In this document: in pieces, positions 51,409-60,617 of the stretch
Layout of the letters: each line of letters starts with the position of its first letter
Numbering within the stretch: the first letter of the stretch is position 1
DNA from: CAZVJU01 sp964627195
Lineage (GTDB): Bacteria; Patescibacteriota; Microgenomatia; UBA8517
Direction of reading: 5' to 3'
Assembly (NCBI GenBank): GCA_964627195.1
Contig: CAZVJU010000005.1
Span: 1-64,000 of the forward strand
DNA: 64,000 nt
Program-made: the position numbers and the translations under genes
The notes under the pieces: generated by a model
Seen by the model: the letters and a program-made list of their open reading frames with translations, nothing else
Databases searched by the model: none
What the model was told of the DNA's origin: nothing

Positions 51409-51717
51409 ATGACTAAAAAGGTAATTCTTAGAGAAAAGGAGGTTCTCCATGTTTCCGAACTAGCAAAGCTCATGTTAAGTCAAAAAGAGTGTCGGATATT
51501 TTTACCTCAGCTTAGTGCAATAATAAATTTTGTATCTAAACTGCAAAAGATAAATACGAAAGGGGTTGTTCCTACTTCGCAGGTAACAGGACTGGTTAAC
51601 GTGTTTCGTGAAGATAAGATCGATAAGTCGAGAATACTTTCGCAAAAAACAGCTTTAAAAAACAAAGAAAAGACGCATAACGGTTATTTTATTGTTCCTG
51701 CGGTTTTTGGAGAATGA
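51409..51717 (+). CDS. gatC: Asp/Glu-tRNA amidotransferase subunit C
   Basis: A 102-residue divergent GatC that stabilises GatA and GatB. VSELAKLMLSQKECRIFLPQLSAIINFVSKLQKI aligns with the family helix pair, VVPTSQVTGLVNVFREDKI with the central loop, and NGYFIVPAVF with the conserved C terminus. It is followed after 4 nt by gatA. A weak second -10 (TGATATAGA) just before its ATG may give a leaderless transcript besides the attenuated one. Confidence 0.88.
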   Translation: MTKKVILREKEVLHVSELAKLMLSQKECRIFLPQLSAIINFVSKLQKINTKGVVPTSQVTGLVNVFREDKIDKSRILSQKTALKNKEKTHNGYFIVPAVFGE

Positions 51718-51721
51718 TCCT

Positions 51722-53113
51722 ATGTTTAGTGATTTGACTATAGTGTCGGCAATAGATTTGCTTCGCAAAAGGAAGTTAAGTTCTCTAGAGTTGATAAAGA
51801 ATTGTCTTGAAAATATTCGGAAAAAAAATGCACAATATAATGTAGTGTTATCGGTAGTTGATGAGGAAGTTCTTCTTAAGGAAGCAGGGGAAGCGGACAA
51901 AACTGATTTTTCATTACCCCTTTCAGGTATTCCACTTATCCATAAAGATCTTTTTTCAACTGCAAATATTCGAACAACTGCGGGTTCAAAAGTACTGAAT
52001 TCTTATTCTCCGGTTTATGATGCGACCGTCGTCAGAAGACTCAAAGAAGCAGGAGCGATAATAGTAGGTAAAGCCAATGAGGATGCTTGGGGACATGGCA
52101 GTTCGGGAGAAAATTCGGATTTTGGTCCAACTTTAAACGCTTACGATAAGAGCCGAGTAGCCGGAGGATCATCGAGCGGATCCGCAGTTGCAGTTGCACT
52201 TGGAATGTGTTTGGCCAGTACCGGAACGGATACAGGTGGCTCAATTAGGGTACCGGCTGCTTTTAATAATTTAGTGGGATTAAAGCCTTCCTATGGAAGG
52301 GTCTCACGTTATGGAATTATTGCGATGGCATCATCGCTTGATTCGATAGGGCATATTACAAAAACAGTAGCTGATAGTGCTTTACTTCTCTCCGTCACAG
52401 CCGGGAAAGATCCCTATGACGCAACAACTTTGGATAAAAAGGTACCAAACTATCCTCAACTTTTGAAGAGGAAAGATCTAAAAGGAATAAAGATTGGCGT
52501 TCCGCCGGAGTATTTGAATGTCGGCAGAAAGGTAACTCCAGGAATGGATAAAAAGTTGGAGCAGATAACGGAAAGCTCGCTTCAAAAGTTTAAAATGCTT
52601 GGCGCGGAAATTGTGGAAGTTCATTTGCCTTATACCGAACCGGCGCTGGAGACATACTATGTTCTTGTCCCAAGTGAAGTCTCTTCCAATCTGTCACGCT
52701 ATGACGGAGTGAGATATGGGAATGATCGAACTAACTTTGGTGATGAGGCTAAACGCAGAATAATGATAGGAACATATTCCTTATCATCCGGATATTATGA
52801 TGCTTACTACAAAACCGCACAGAAAGTCAGAACTTTAGTTTGCAAAGATTTTGAGAAAGCTTTCATGCAAGCAGATGTCATCTTCGCTCCTGTGACTCCC
52901 ACTCCGCCTCCTACGATCGGTGAACACACGGGTAATCCTTTATCACTTTATTTGAGTGACATTTATACTGTACCAATTAATTTGGCGGGATTAGCGGCAC
53001 TTTCTTTACCGGCCGGTTTTGTAGATAATCTTCCCGTCGGTATTCAGCTCATCGGCCCTCAATTGAGTGAAAGGAAACTGTTTCAGATAGGAAAAAGCTA
53101 TTTACAAGAATAA
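51722..53113 (+). CDS. gatA: Asp/Glu-tRNA amidotransferase subunit A
   Basis: A 463-residue amidase that releases ammonia from glutamine for transamidation of Glu-tRNA(Gln) or Asp-tRNA(Asn). The Ser-cisSer-Lys triad is seen in GIPLIHKDLF (Lys) and GGSSSGSAVAVALGMCLASTGTDTGGSIRVPAA (both Ser). The C-terminal PAGFVDNLPVGIQLIGPQLSE is typical. The ATG at 51722, just after the gatC stop, is chosen over an in-frame start ten codons upstream that overlaps gatC. Confidence 0.95.
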   Translation: MFSDLTIVSAIDLLRKRKLSSLELIKNCLENIRKKNAQYNVVLSVVDEEVLLKEAGEADKTDFSLPLSGIPLIHKDLFSTANIRTTAGSKVLNSYSPVYDATVVRRLKEAGAIIVGKANEDAWGHGSSGENSDFGPTLNAYDKSRVAGGSSSGSAVAVALGMCLASTGTDTGGSIRVPAAFNNLVGLKPSYGRVSRYGIIAMASSLDSIGHITKTVADSALLLSVTAGKDPYDATTLDKKVPNYPQLLKRKDLKGIKIGVPPEYLNVGRKVTPGMDKKLEQITESSLQKFKMLGAEIVEVHLPYTEPALETYYVLVPSEVSSNLSRYDGVRYGNDRTNFGDEAKRRIMIGTYSLSSGYYDAYYKTAQKVRTLVCKDFEKAFMQADVIFAPVTPTPPPTIGEHTGNPLSLYLSDIYTVPINLAGLAALSLPAGFVDNLPVGIQLIGPQLSERKLFQIGKSYLQE

Positions 53114-53132
53114 CGGTAAGAATCAGAAGTTT

Positions 53133-54336
53133 ATGAAAAGCAAGGTAAGATACGAACCAACTATCGGTTTAGAAATTCATTGTGAGCTTCGAACAAACTC
53201 CAAGATGTTTTGTGGTTGCCCGGCCAACCATTTTGGAAAAACGCCAAATACACAAACCTGTCCGGTTTGTCTGGGTCTTCCGGGGGCACTTCCTGTTCCA
53301 AATAGAAAAGCTGTCGAGTGGACAATAATGGTTGGATTGGCTCTTAACTCTACAATAAATCCGGAATCTAAATTCGACAGAAAACATTATTTTTATCCCG
53401 ATCTGCCCAAAGGATATCAGATAAGCCAATACGATGAACCTTTGTGCTTCGGTGGATTTTTAGCAACTTCAAGCGGAAAAGTAGGGATAACACGAGTTCA
53501 CCTTGAAGAAGATACCGGAAAACTTCAACATACGCAACTTGATGGGCAAAAAGTTAGCTTAGTTGACTTCAATAGAAGCGGAGTCGCGCTAATTGAAATT
53601 GTTACAGACCCGGATATCCATTCTGCTTCACAAGCAAAGGAATACTCCCAAAAATTACAAAATATTATCCGCTTCTTAGGAGTTTCGGATTGCGATATGG
53701 AAAAAGGCTCTANNNNNNNNNNCAGAAACAGATTCTCGAGACAGGGGAAACACCGAGACAGGAAACAAGAGGTTGGAGTGAAAAGACTAACACTACCATG
53801 ACCCAAAGGTACAAAGAAACTGCAGCCGATTACCGCTACTTTCCTGAGCCCGATATTCCACCAATGGAATTTAGTAAGGAATTTATTGCCAGGATAAGAA
53901 AAACTTTACCGGAGCTTCCGCAAACACTTGTTGAGCGCTTAGTTAAACAACTCAAGGTGAGGGGGGATTATGCAGAAATATTAGTCAGTGANNNNNNNNN
54001 NAAAAAGCCCTGGAAATTGCAGGCAAAAGTCAAATCGGAGCAGATGTTTTAGCAGGTTATCTGGTAAACTCCAAAGTCGATATTGCAAAGACTTCCCCGG
54101 AAATATTTATCAGCCTTTTACACAAACAGAAGTCTGAAAAAGTAAGTGATATTAGCCTTATAGATACCTGGGTAAAAGAAGCTTTAGAAAATTTTCCTGA
54201 TGCGGTAACTGATTTTAAACAGGGCAAGACAAATGCAATTTCCGCTCTTATTGGCTATGTTATGAAAGTATCTAAGGGTAAGGCTGATGCAGTTCTTGCA
54301 AGAGACATGATTGAAAAATCCTTGAAGAAAAGTTAA
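53133..54336 (+). CDS. gatB: Asp/Glu-tRNA amidotransferase subunit B, cut by two assembly gaps
   Basis: The kinase/transamidase subunit that binds the mischarged tRNA. The N-terminal part is intact: TIGLEIHCELRTNSKMFCGCP, NTQTCPVCLGLPGALPVPN (zinc cysteines), KHYFYPDLPKGYQISQYDEP, HLEEDTGKL. The ten-N run at 53713-53722 follows CDMEKGS; beyond it ILETGETPRQETRGW resumes, so about 50 residues normally present are missing. A second run at 53992-54001 lies before ALEIAGKSQIGADVLAGYLVNS, the YqeY-like tail domain. The breaks are assembly gaps, not mutations, as far as can be told. Confidence 0.9.
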
Positions 54337-54345
54337 CCTTCCGAT

Positions 54346-55596
54346 ATGCTTAGCGACTACCTGCCAATATTACGGAATAAAAACTTCGGATATCTTTTGA
54401 CCTCACAAGTGCTATCGCAATTGACAATACAGTTGATGAATTTCCTAATTCTCACTTTTCTTTTTGAAAAAACAAGCTCCAGCATTGCAACAAGTTTTCT
54501 CTGGATAGCTTACGCACTTCCGAGTATCTTAGTTGGTCCTATTGCCTCGGCGGCAATTGACTTTACAGACAAAAGAAAAGTTCTAATTATTACCAATTTA
54601 CTACAAGCTCTTCTTATTTTCGTTTATGCTATCTCTCATCAAAACTCGACTTTTTTACTCTATACAGTCGTTGTTTTCTACTCGTTAATTAACCAGTTTT
54701 ATGTGCCGGCCGAGTTAGCAAGCCTTCCTGTGGTTGTAAAAGAAAAGTTTTTGTCACAAGCTAACGGCCTTTTCTTTATTACCCAGCAGGTTGCGTTAAT
54801 TGTTGGCTTCGGTGTTGCTTCCTCGTTTTACACTTACTTAAAATTTGAAACTACCCTTGTAATTTGTTCTTTTTTTCTTTTGATTGCCGCAATTGCCACA
54901 ACTCTGCTTCCCAGGATGGGATATGACAAAAGAAAAGGCGACGGATTCGAAACGAATTTTTTTGCATTTTTCAAAAAGATTTTTGACGGCTATGAACTTA
55001 TTAGAAAAGACAGGTACGTTTTAGCGCCTTTTCTTCTTCTTATCAGCTTGCAAGTAATAGTAACGGTTATTGCAATTAACGCTCCGGTAATTGCAAGGGA
55101 AATCTTTGACATCCCGATTCATTTGGCTGGGATAATACTTGTAGTTCCCGCTGGTTTAGGTTCGGCCTTTGCAGCTTTTGGCATTCCGAAATTGCTAAGA
55201 AAGCAAAGGAAAATTACTATTGTCAGTAATTTTCTATTTTTATTGATCCTTACCTTTTTCATGCTGGTTTTTGTACTCCCGTTAGTGCCTATTGTAATTA
55301 GACTAATACTCGGGATGATTACCCTTTTTACAGCAGGATTTGCTTTTGTCGGCATATTAATTCCTACCCAAACATTTCTGCAGGAAAAAACTCCGGATGA
55401 TTATAGGGGAAGAGTATTTGGTAATTTTTGGTTTTTGGTAACGATAGCAACCATATTTCCGGTAATTTTTTCAGGAACTCTAACGGAAATTTTTGGTATT
55501 AAAATTTTACTTTTTGTACTGGCAATAAGTTTAGCCGGCATATACGTATTTATCCGCAACCGGGGAGAAACTTTCTTACAAAATAGTTTAAAATAG
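54346..55596 (+). CDS. Major facilitator superfamily transporter
   Basis: A 416-residue transporter with twelve predicted helices. The MFS loop 2-3 region appears as AIDFTDKRKVLIITNLLQALL (D-x-x-x-K-R). The N terminus YLPILRNKNFGYLLTSQVLSQLTIQLMNFLI resembles the enterobactin-exporter-like MFS_3 group common beside lipid or macrolide exporters. The substrate is unknown. It starts 9 nt after gatB, so it may share its transcript. Confidence 0.9.
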   Translation: MLSDYLPILRNKNFGYLLTSQVLSQLTIQLMNFLILTFLFEKTSSSIATSFLWIAYALPSILVGPIASAAIDFTDKRKVLIITNLLQALLIFVYAISHQNSTFLLYTVVVFYSLINQFYVPAELASLPVVVKEKFLSQANGLFFITQQVALIVGFGVASSFYTYLKFETTLVICSFFLLIAAIATTLLPRMGYDKRKGDGFETNFFAFFKKIFDGYELIRKDRYVLAPFLLLISLQVIVTVIAINAPVIAREIFDIPIHLAGIILVVPAGLGSAFAAFGIPKLLRKQRKITIVSNFLFLLILTFFMLVFVLPLVPIVIRLILGMITLFTAGFAFVGILIPTQTFLQEKTPDDYRGRVFGNFWFLVTIATIFPVIFSGTLTEIFGIKILLFVLAISLAGIYVFIRNRGETFLQNSLK

Positions 55597-55617
55597 TAGT
55601 GTATTATCATATTAGGT

Positions 55618-56286
55618 ATGACTGAGACTGAGTTGCCAACACCAGAAGAAAGTAGCAATAATTCAAAATTGAATCTCGATAATGTACAAGGGCCAGAAGA
55701 TGTAGAAAAATGGCTTAAAGATCGGCCATTAAAAGATGCTGCTGGAAGTATTTGGCAACAGGTAGAGCAAAAGAGAAATTTCGATAAACTATCAGAAACT
55801 GACCCGTTAACAGATTTACCAAACAGAAGAGGTTGGGATAGACAATCCAAAACGCTATTAGCTAATGCTGATAGGCAGAATGTACCTGTGACAGTTATGC
55901 TAATTGACTTAGAGAAGCTAAATTTAGTCAATAATATGTTTAGTCATGAGGATGGAGATGAATATTTGCAACTGGCAACAAATGCTTTTAAAAAGAGTCT
56001 AAGAGAAGGAGACTTAGCTGCCAGAGTAGGCGGAGATGAATTTTATTTTTTATTACCGGGTGCTAAAAGCAGGCAAGCACGAAGGATTAAAGGAAGAGTT
56101 ATAAGAACCTTCAGAAACTCTTTAGAACAACTTTCTTTAGATCACCCCTTGAGAAAAACAGAAGTCGGTTTAAGTTGGGGTATTCACCAATTAGGTGGAG
56201 ATGAAACTATCAATGATGGATTAAACAAAGCAGATAAAAGTATGTATGGCGAAAAAAGGGCAAGAAAGGCCGAAAGGAAGGACTGA
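55618..56286 (+). CDS. GGDEF-domain diguanylate cyclase
   Basis: A 222-residue protein that would make c-di-GMP. An N-terminal polar segment without a known sensor domain precedes a complete GGDEF domain: SETDPLTDLPNRRGWDRQ, LIDLEKLNLVNNMFSHEDGDEYLQ and VGGDEFYFLLPG. The product-inhibition I-site REGD stands five residues before GGDEF. No PilZ or EAL protein is in the window, so the output is unknown. It is followed by dnaE after 3 nt. Confidence 0.93.
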   Translation: MTETELPTPEESSNNSKLNLDNVQGPEDVEKWLKDRPLKDAAGSIWQQVEQKRNFDKLSETDPLTDLPNRRGWDRQSKTLLANADRQNVPVTVMLIDLEKLNLVNNMFSHEDGDEYLQLATNAFKKSLREGDLAARVGGDEFYFLLPGAKSRQARRIKGRVIRTFRNSLEQLSLDHPLRKTEVGLSWGIHQLGGDETINDGLNKADKSMYGEKRARKAERKD

Positions 56287-56289
56287 AAA

Positions 56290-59200
56290 ATGACAAATAA
56301 ATTCGTTCATCTCCATGTCCACACAGAGTATTCACTTCTGGATGGTTTATCAAAAACCGCTAAGTTGGCTACTCATGTTAAAGAAAACGGGATGGATGCA
56401 GTTGCAATTACAGATCACGGGGTTATGTATGGCGTAATCGACTTTTACAAAAAGCTCAAAAAAGAAAATATAAAACCTATCATCGGAATGGAGGCGTACA
56501 CGACTGAAGGCGATTTACGTGAGCGGCCGGAGCGATCAAAACTTAAAAATTACCACCTTTTGCTTTTGGCTAAGGACAAAGAAGGCTACAAAAACCTGAT
56601 GAAATTAACTTCTATCGCTCACTTGGAAGGTTATTATTATAGACCCAGAGTTGATAGAGAAACTCTTCTGCAATATTCTAAAGGTCTTATTTGTACATCC
56701 TCATGCCCGCTGGGGGAAATCGGTCAGGCGGTTTTAGGAGGCGATTACACTAAGGCAAAAGAAATTGCGAAATGGTTTTTAGAAGTTTTCGGAGACGGCT
56801 ACTATCTTGAAATTCAAAGACACGAATCTGCAAAATTTATCGCACAGGCTGCAACGGAAGAAATAAAAAGATTAATTAGTGAGCAAGCAGAAAGTGAAAA
56901 GCTAATTAATGAAGGTGTGATTAAACTAAGCCGTGATTTGGGTATAGCTCTTGTTGCAACAAACGACGCGCATTACATTACACAAGAAGACGCCCAAGCC
57001 CAGGATGCACTTGTTTGTGTATCTACCGGGAAAAATGTATCTGATATTAAAAGGCTACGCTTTATCGACACTCCCACTTTTTATATTAAAACACCCGGTG
57101 AAATGGCAACACTTTTTCCGGACTTTCCGGATGCTATAAAGAACACTTCAAAAATAGCGGAGAAATGTGATATTGAAATTACTCTCGATAAGTGGTTTTT
57201 CCCGAACTTTGACCTTGAAGAAGCAAAAACCCCGGAGGAAGAATTAGACAGGAAGTCCTGGAGCGGCCTTGAAAACCGGCTGGAAAAAATTACGCCTGAA
57301 GCAAAAGAACGCTTAAACTACGAACTAGGCATTATTAAGCAAAAAGGCTATGCTACCTACTTTCTTATTGTTGCTGATATGGCACGGTGGTGTAATGAAA
57401 ACGGGATTATTACAAATACCAGAGGTTCAACCGCCGGGAGTCTTGTTGCCTATTCCCTGGGTATAGTAAATATAAATCCGCTTAGGTATGAATTGCCTTT
57501 TGAGCGCTTCCTGACCCCATGGAGGCCGTCGCCGCCTGATATAGATTTTGATATCGCGGATGATCGGCGGGAAGAGGTTATCAAATATTTAACGATCAAG
57601 TACGGTAAAGAAAAGGTCGCCCAAATCTGTACATTCGGTCGAATGCTTGCCAGAGGTTCGGTAAGGGATATTGCCAGAGTCTTGGGTTATCCTTACGCAA
57701 CAGGGGATAGAATATCAAAACTTATTCCCATCGGCTCCCAGGGATTCCCGATGACGATCCTCAGGGCATTGGAGGTTTCTCCTGAGCTGAAAAACCTATA
57801 TGACGAAGACAAAGATGCGAAAAAGATAATTGATTTGTCTAAGGAAGTCGAAGGCAATGCAAGACATATTTCCGTTCATGCTGCCGGAGTTGTAATTGCA
57901 CCCGAAGAGATTACAAATTTCACTCCGGTGCAACTCGATCCCGAAGGAACTAAAGTTATTACTCAGTACGACATGGATGCACTGGACCCCAACGTCTCTC
58001 CCGGGGAGGCAGTAGGCCTTTTGAAATTTGACCTTCTTGGTTTAAGAAACTTATCTATTCTGGGAGCTGCAATTGATATTGTAAGGAAAAATAGAGAAAT
58101 AACAATTATTCTGACAGATATCCCACTTTTTGACAAAAAAACTTTTGACATGTTATCAGCCGGAGACACCATGGGAGTTTTTCAACTCTCAGGAGCGGGC
58201 ATGACGCGCTATTTGAAAGAATTAAAACCCGAAAGGGTCGAGGATCTTATGGCGATGGTGGCTCTCTATAGACCGGGGCCAATGTCCCAGATACCGGAAT
58301 ACATTGCCCGGAAAAATGATGCCGGAAGAATTGACTATTTTGATGAGCGCATGCGGCAATATTTGGGTAAATCCTACGGTCTACTAGTATATCAAGACGA
58401 CGTTTTCTTAACTGCTATAAATATTGCCAGCTACACCTGGGAAGAAGCTGATAAGTTCAGAAAAGCAGTAGGCAAAAAGATTCCCCAAGAGATGGAAAAG
58501 CAGCGTGATAAATTTATTGAAGGTACTTTAAAAAACGGTTTATCACAAGGTAAGGCAGAGGAGTTATTTAAGTTGATTGAGCCATTTTCGGGCTACGGAT
58601 TTAACAAGGCCCATGCGGCAAGTTACGGCATGGTTGCTTATTGGACCGCATATATGAAAGCGAATTATCCTGTTGAATTTATGACCGCACTTCTTACAGC
58701 CGAAGCAAAAGATACTGAAAAAATTTCCCAGGCCGTCTATGAATGCCGGCGGATGGGTATCAAGGTTTTACAACCCAGTATAAATGAAAGCGATGTGGGT
58801 TTTGGAATAATATCTGAGTCTGATTCCTTAGAAAAGAAAGCTATACGTTTTGGGCTGGATGCAATAAAAAACGTCGGCAAAGCTGCAATTGAAGAAATAT
58901 TAAAGTCAAGAAATGCCAAGAAATTTATGACTTTTAGTGATTTTCTATCACGCGTTGATACGCGCAGGGTTAATAGAAAGGTCATAGAAAGTCTTATTAA
59001 AGTAGGTGCTCTTTCACTGTTCGGTCCGAGAGCAGCGCTTCTAGCTAACATTGATAAGATAAGAGGTAAGGTGTCTCGACCTAAAGGTCCTGAGAATCAA
59101 GACTCTCTTTTTTCACAGGATGAAGTGGTAAGTGACTTAAAAGTCGAGGTGGTTGAGTTCGACAAAAGTATTGAGGAGTTTTCAGACGACGAAATCCAAG

Positions 59201-59832
59201 GTTTGGAGAGACAGCTTCTGGGATTTTCTTTGAGCGCGAAACCTATTAATGAGGTATTAGAGCCAATCGAACATTTAGCTTCACATAAAATTCAGGAAAT
59301 TTTTACGCAAGAATTTAGTGAAGAAACGGTCCGCATCGCAGCGGTCGTTTCTGACGTCAGAGTAATTGTTACTAAAAAAAGCGGACAAGAGATGGCTTTT
59401 GTAAAAGTAAGAGACGAAACGGGTGTGATTGAGCTTGTAGTGTTTCCTAAGATTTTCCAGACGACAAGAAATTCCTGGATTGACGGTAAGAGCCTTCTAA
59501 TTTCAGGCAAGGTAGATATCAGAGATGACGAACCCTCACTTCTAGTAAATGCAATATCCACTTCTGAAGAAGAAAATGGGATCTTAAACGGCATTTCCGG
59601 GGCTAAAGACAAAAGTAGTGTAGTTTATATTAAAATACCGCAAGAAGTAGATGTGGAAGGCTTAAAACTTTTAAAAGAAGTTTTTATAGAAAATCCAGGC
59701 GAGCAATCGGTAACTTTAGTTTTTGAAGGCAATACTAAAAGTCGGGTTAATCTGCCGGTAAAAATTACCTGGAGTGAGAGTTTGGCAAGGCAAATATCGA
59801 CTATTCTCGAAAATAAAGCCGGTCTCAATTGA
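56290..59832 (+). CDS. dnaE: DNA polymerase III alpha subunit
   Basis: The 1180-residue replicative polymerase. The N-terminal PHP domain opens FVHLHVHTEYSLLDG with ITDHGVMYG. The polymerase core has the catalytic aspartates in SPPDIDFDIADDRR. Then come GIGFNKAHAASYGMVAYWTAYMKAN-like sequence (SGYGFNKAHAASYGMVAYWTAY), a helix-hairpin-helix region with FGLDAIKNVG, and the OB fold RIAAVVSDVRVIVTKKSGQEMAFVKVRDETG. It is a DnaE1-type enzyme without the PolC exonuclease insertion. Confidence 0.97.
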   Translation: MTNKFVHLHVHTEYSLLDGLSKTAKLATHVKENGMDAVAITDHGVMYGVIDFYKKLKKENIKPIIGMEAYTTEGDLRERPERSKLKNYHLLLLAKDKEGYKNLMKLTSIAHLEGYYYRPRVDRETLLQYSKGLICTSSCPLGEIGQAVLGGDYTKAKEIAKWFLEVFGDGYYLEIQRHESAKFIAQAATEEIKRLISEQAESEKLINEGVIKLSRDLGIALVATNDAHYITQEDAQAQDALVCVSTGKNVSDIKRLRFIDTPTFYIKTPGEMATLFPDFPDAIKNTSKIAEKCDIEITLDKWFFPNFDLEEAKTPEEELDRKSWSGLENRLEKITPEAKERLNYELGIIKQKGYATYFLIVADMARWCNENGIITNTRGSTAGSLVAYSLGIVNINPLRYELPFERFLTPWRPSPPDIDFDIADDRREEVIKYLTIKYGKEKVAQICTFGRMLARGSVRDIARVLGYPYATGDRISKLIPIGSQGFPMTILRALEVSPELKNLYDEDKDAKKIIDLSKEVEGNARHISVHAAGVVIAPEEITNFTPVQLDPEGTKVITQYDMDALDPNVSPGEAVGLLKFDLLGLRNLSILGAAIDIVRKNREITIILTDIPLFDKKTFDMLSAGDTMGVFQLSGAGMTRYLKELKPERVEDLMAMVALYRPGPMSQIPEYIARKNDAGRIDYFDERMRQYLGKSYGLLVYQDDVFLTAINIASYTWEEADKFRKAVGKKIPQEMEKQRDKFIEGTLKNGLSQGKAEELFKLIEPFSGYGFNKAHAASYGMVAYWTAYMKANYPVEFMTALLTAEAKDTEKISQAVYECRRMGIKVLQPSINESDVGFGIISESDSLEKKAIRFGLDAIKNVGKAAIEEILKSRNAKKFMTFSDFLSRVDTRRVNRKVIESLIKVGALSLFGPRAALLANIDKIRGKVSRPKGPENQDSLFSQDEVVSDLKVEVVEFDKSIEEFSDDEIQGLERQLLGFSLSAKPINEVLEPIEHLASHKIQEIFTQEFSEETVRIAAVVSDVRVIVTKKSGQEMAFVKVRDETGVIELVVFPKIFQTTRNSWIDGKSLLISGKVDIRDDEPSLLVNAISTSEEENGILNGISGAKDKSSVVYIKIPQEVDVEGLKLLKEVFIENPGEQSVTLVFEGNTKSRVNLPVKITWSESLARQISTILENKAGLN

Positions 59833-59897
59833 AATTTGAAATACTTGAGTTAATCTGCAAGTTAGGTTAGAATATCCACAATTACTTAATATAAAAT

Positions 59898-60245
59898 ATG
59901 GCTCTAACTGCAATTCACAAAGATGTCACATTCGGGGTCGGCGACAGAGTTCGGGTTATGCAAAAAATAAAAGAGGGAGAAAAAACCAGAACTCAAGCCT
60001 TCGAAGGTATAGTATTAGGGATTAAGGGCAGGGATGTAAATAAATCGTTTGTGGTAAGAAGAATAGGTGTTCAGCAAGTAGGAATTGAGCGCATATTTCC
60101 CCTTTCTTCGCCAACAATCGAGAAAGTTTTACTTTTACGCCAAGGTAAGGAGGGTGTCAGTCACGCAAAACTTTATTACACCCGGACGAAAAGTAAAAGA
60201 GAAATCGAAAAAATCTACACCCGAGCTTCGAAAAAAGAGAAATGA
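59898..60245 (+). CDS. rplS: 50S ribosomal protein L19
   Basis: A 115-residue ribosomal protein at the 30S-50S interface. FGVGDRVRVMQKIKEGEKTRTQAFEGIVLGIKG and FVVRRIGVQQVGIERIFPLSSPTIEKVLLLRQG follow the family closely, and the C terminus is basic. ATGA overlap with yraN indicates an operon, a common arrangement of rplS with yraN or rnhB. Confidence 0.97.
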   Translation: MALTAIHKDVTFGVGDRVRVMQKIKEGEKTRTQAFEGIVLGIKGRDVNKSFVVRRIGVQQVGIERIFPLSSPTIEKVLLLRQGKEGVSHAKLYYTRTKSKREIEKIYTRASKKEK

Positions 60246-60595
60246 AAGGCAAAAGAGGTTGGGGTGAAGCTGGTGAAGACTACGCTTCCTTACTTCTTAG
60301 AAAAAAGGGTTACATAATTTTACAAAAAAACTTCAGATCGAAACTTGGAGAAATAGATATAATTGCAAAAGAGGCGGATACTTTGGTTTTCGTGGAAGTA
60401 AAAACTCGCTGGAGTCGGAAATACGGATTTCCTGAGGAAGCAGTAAACGCTTACAAATTACAAAAGATTAAAAGGGTTGCTGAATTTTACCTTTTAACCC
60501 ATCCCACTGCCCCAAGAAAAATTAGAATAGACGTTGTAGCTATAGAGGTCCGTGAAGGCAAAGTGTCTAGCGCAAAAATTATTACATCGGTTTAA
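60242..60595 (+). CDS. YraN/UPF0102 nuclease-like protein
   Basis: A 117-residue small protein of the PD-(D/E)xK fold. GEAGEDYASLLLRKKGYIILQKNFRSKLGEIDIIAKEADTLVFVEVKTR contains the Asp and the E-x-K catalytic pair. The biological role of YraN proteins is unsettled (resolvase-like or repair). It overlaps rplS by 4 bases. Its TAA stop falls within the repeat TTTAAGCTAATTCAAAAAGT. Confidence 0.93.
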   Translation: MKGKRGWGEAGEDYASLLLRKKGYIILQKNFRSKLGEIDIIAKEADTLVFVEVKTRWSRKYGFPEEAVNAYKLQKIKRVAEFYLLTHPTAPRKIRIDVVAIEVREGKVSSAKIITSV

Positions 60596-60613
60596 GCTAA
60601 TTCAAAAAGTCCA
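60591..60613. repeat. TTAAGCTAATTCAAGAAGTCC repeat family, degenerate copy
   Basis: Shares the prefix with copies at 46130 and 12401 (minus). It supplies the yraN stop codon, and the downstream flank encodes the last residues (CIKS) of the convergent gene. Confidence 0.55.
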
Positions 60614-60617
60614 ATGG

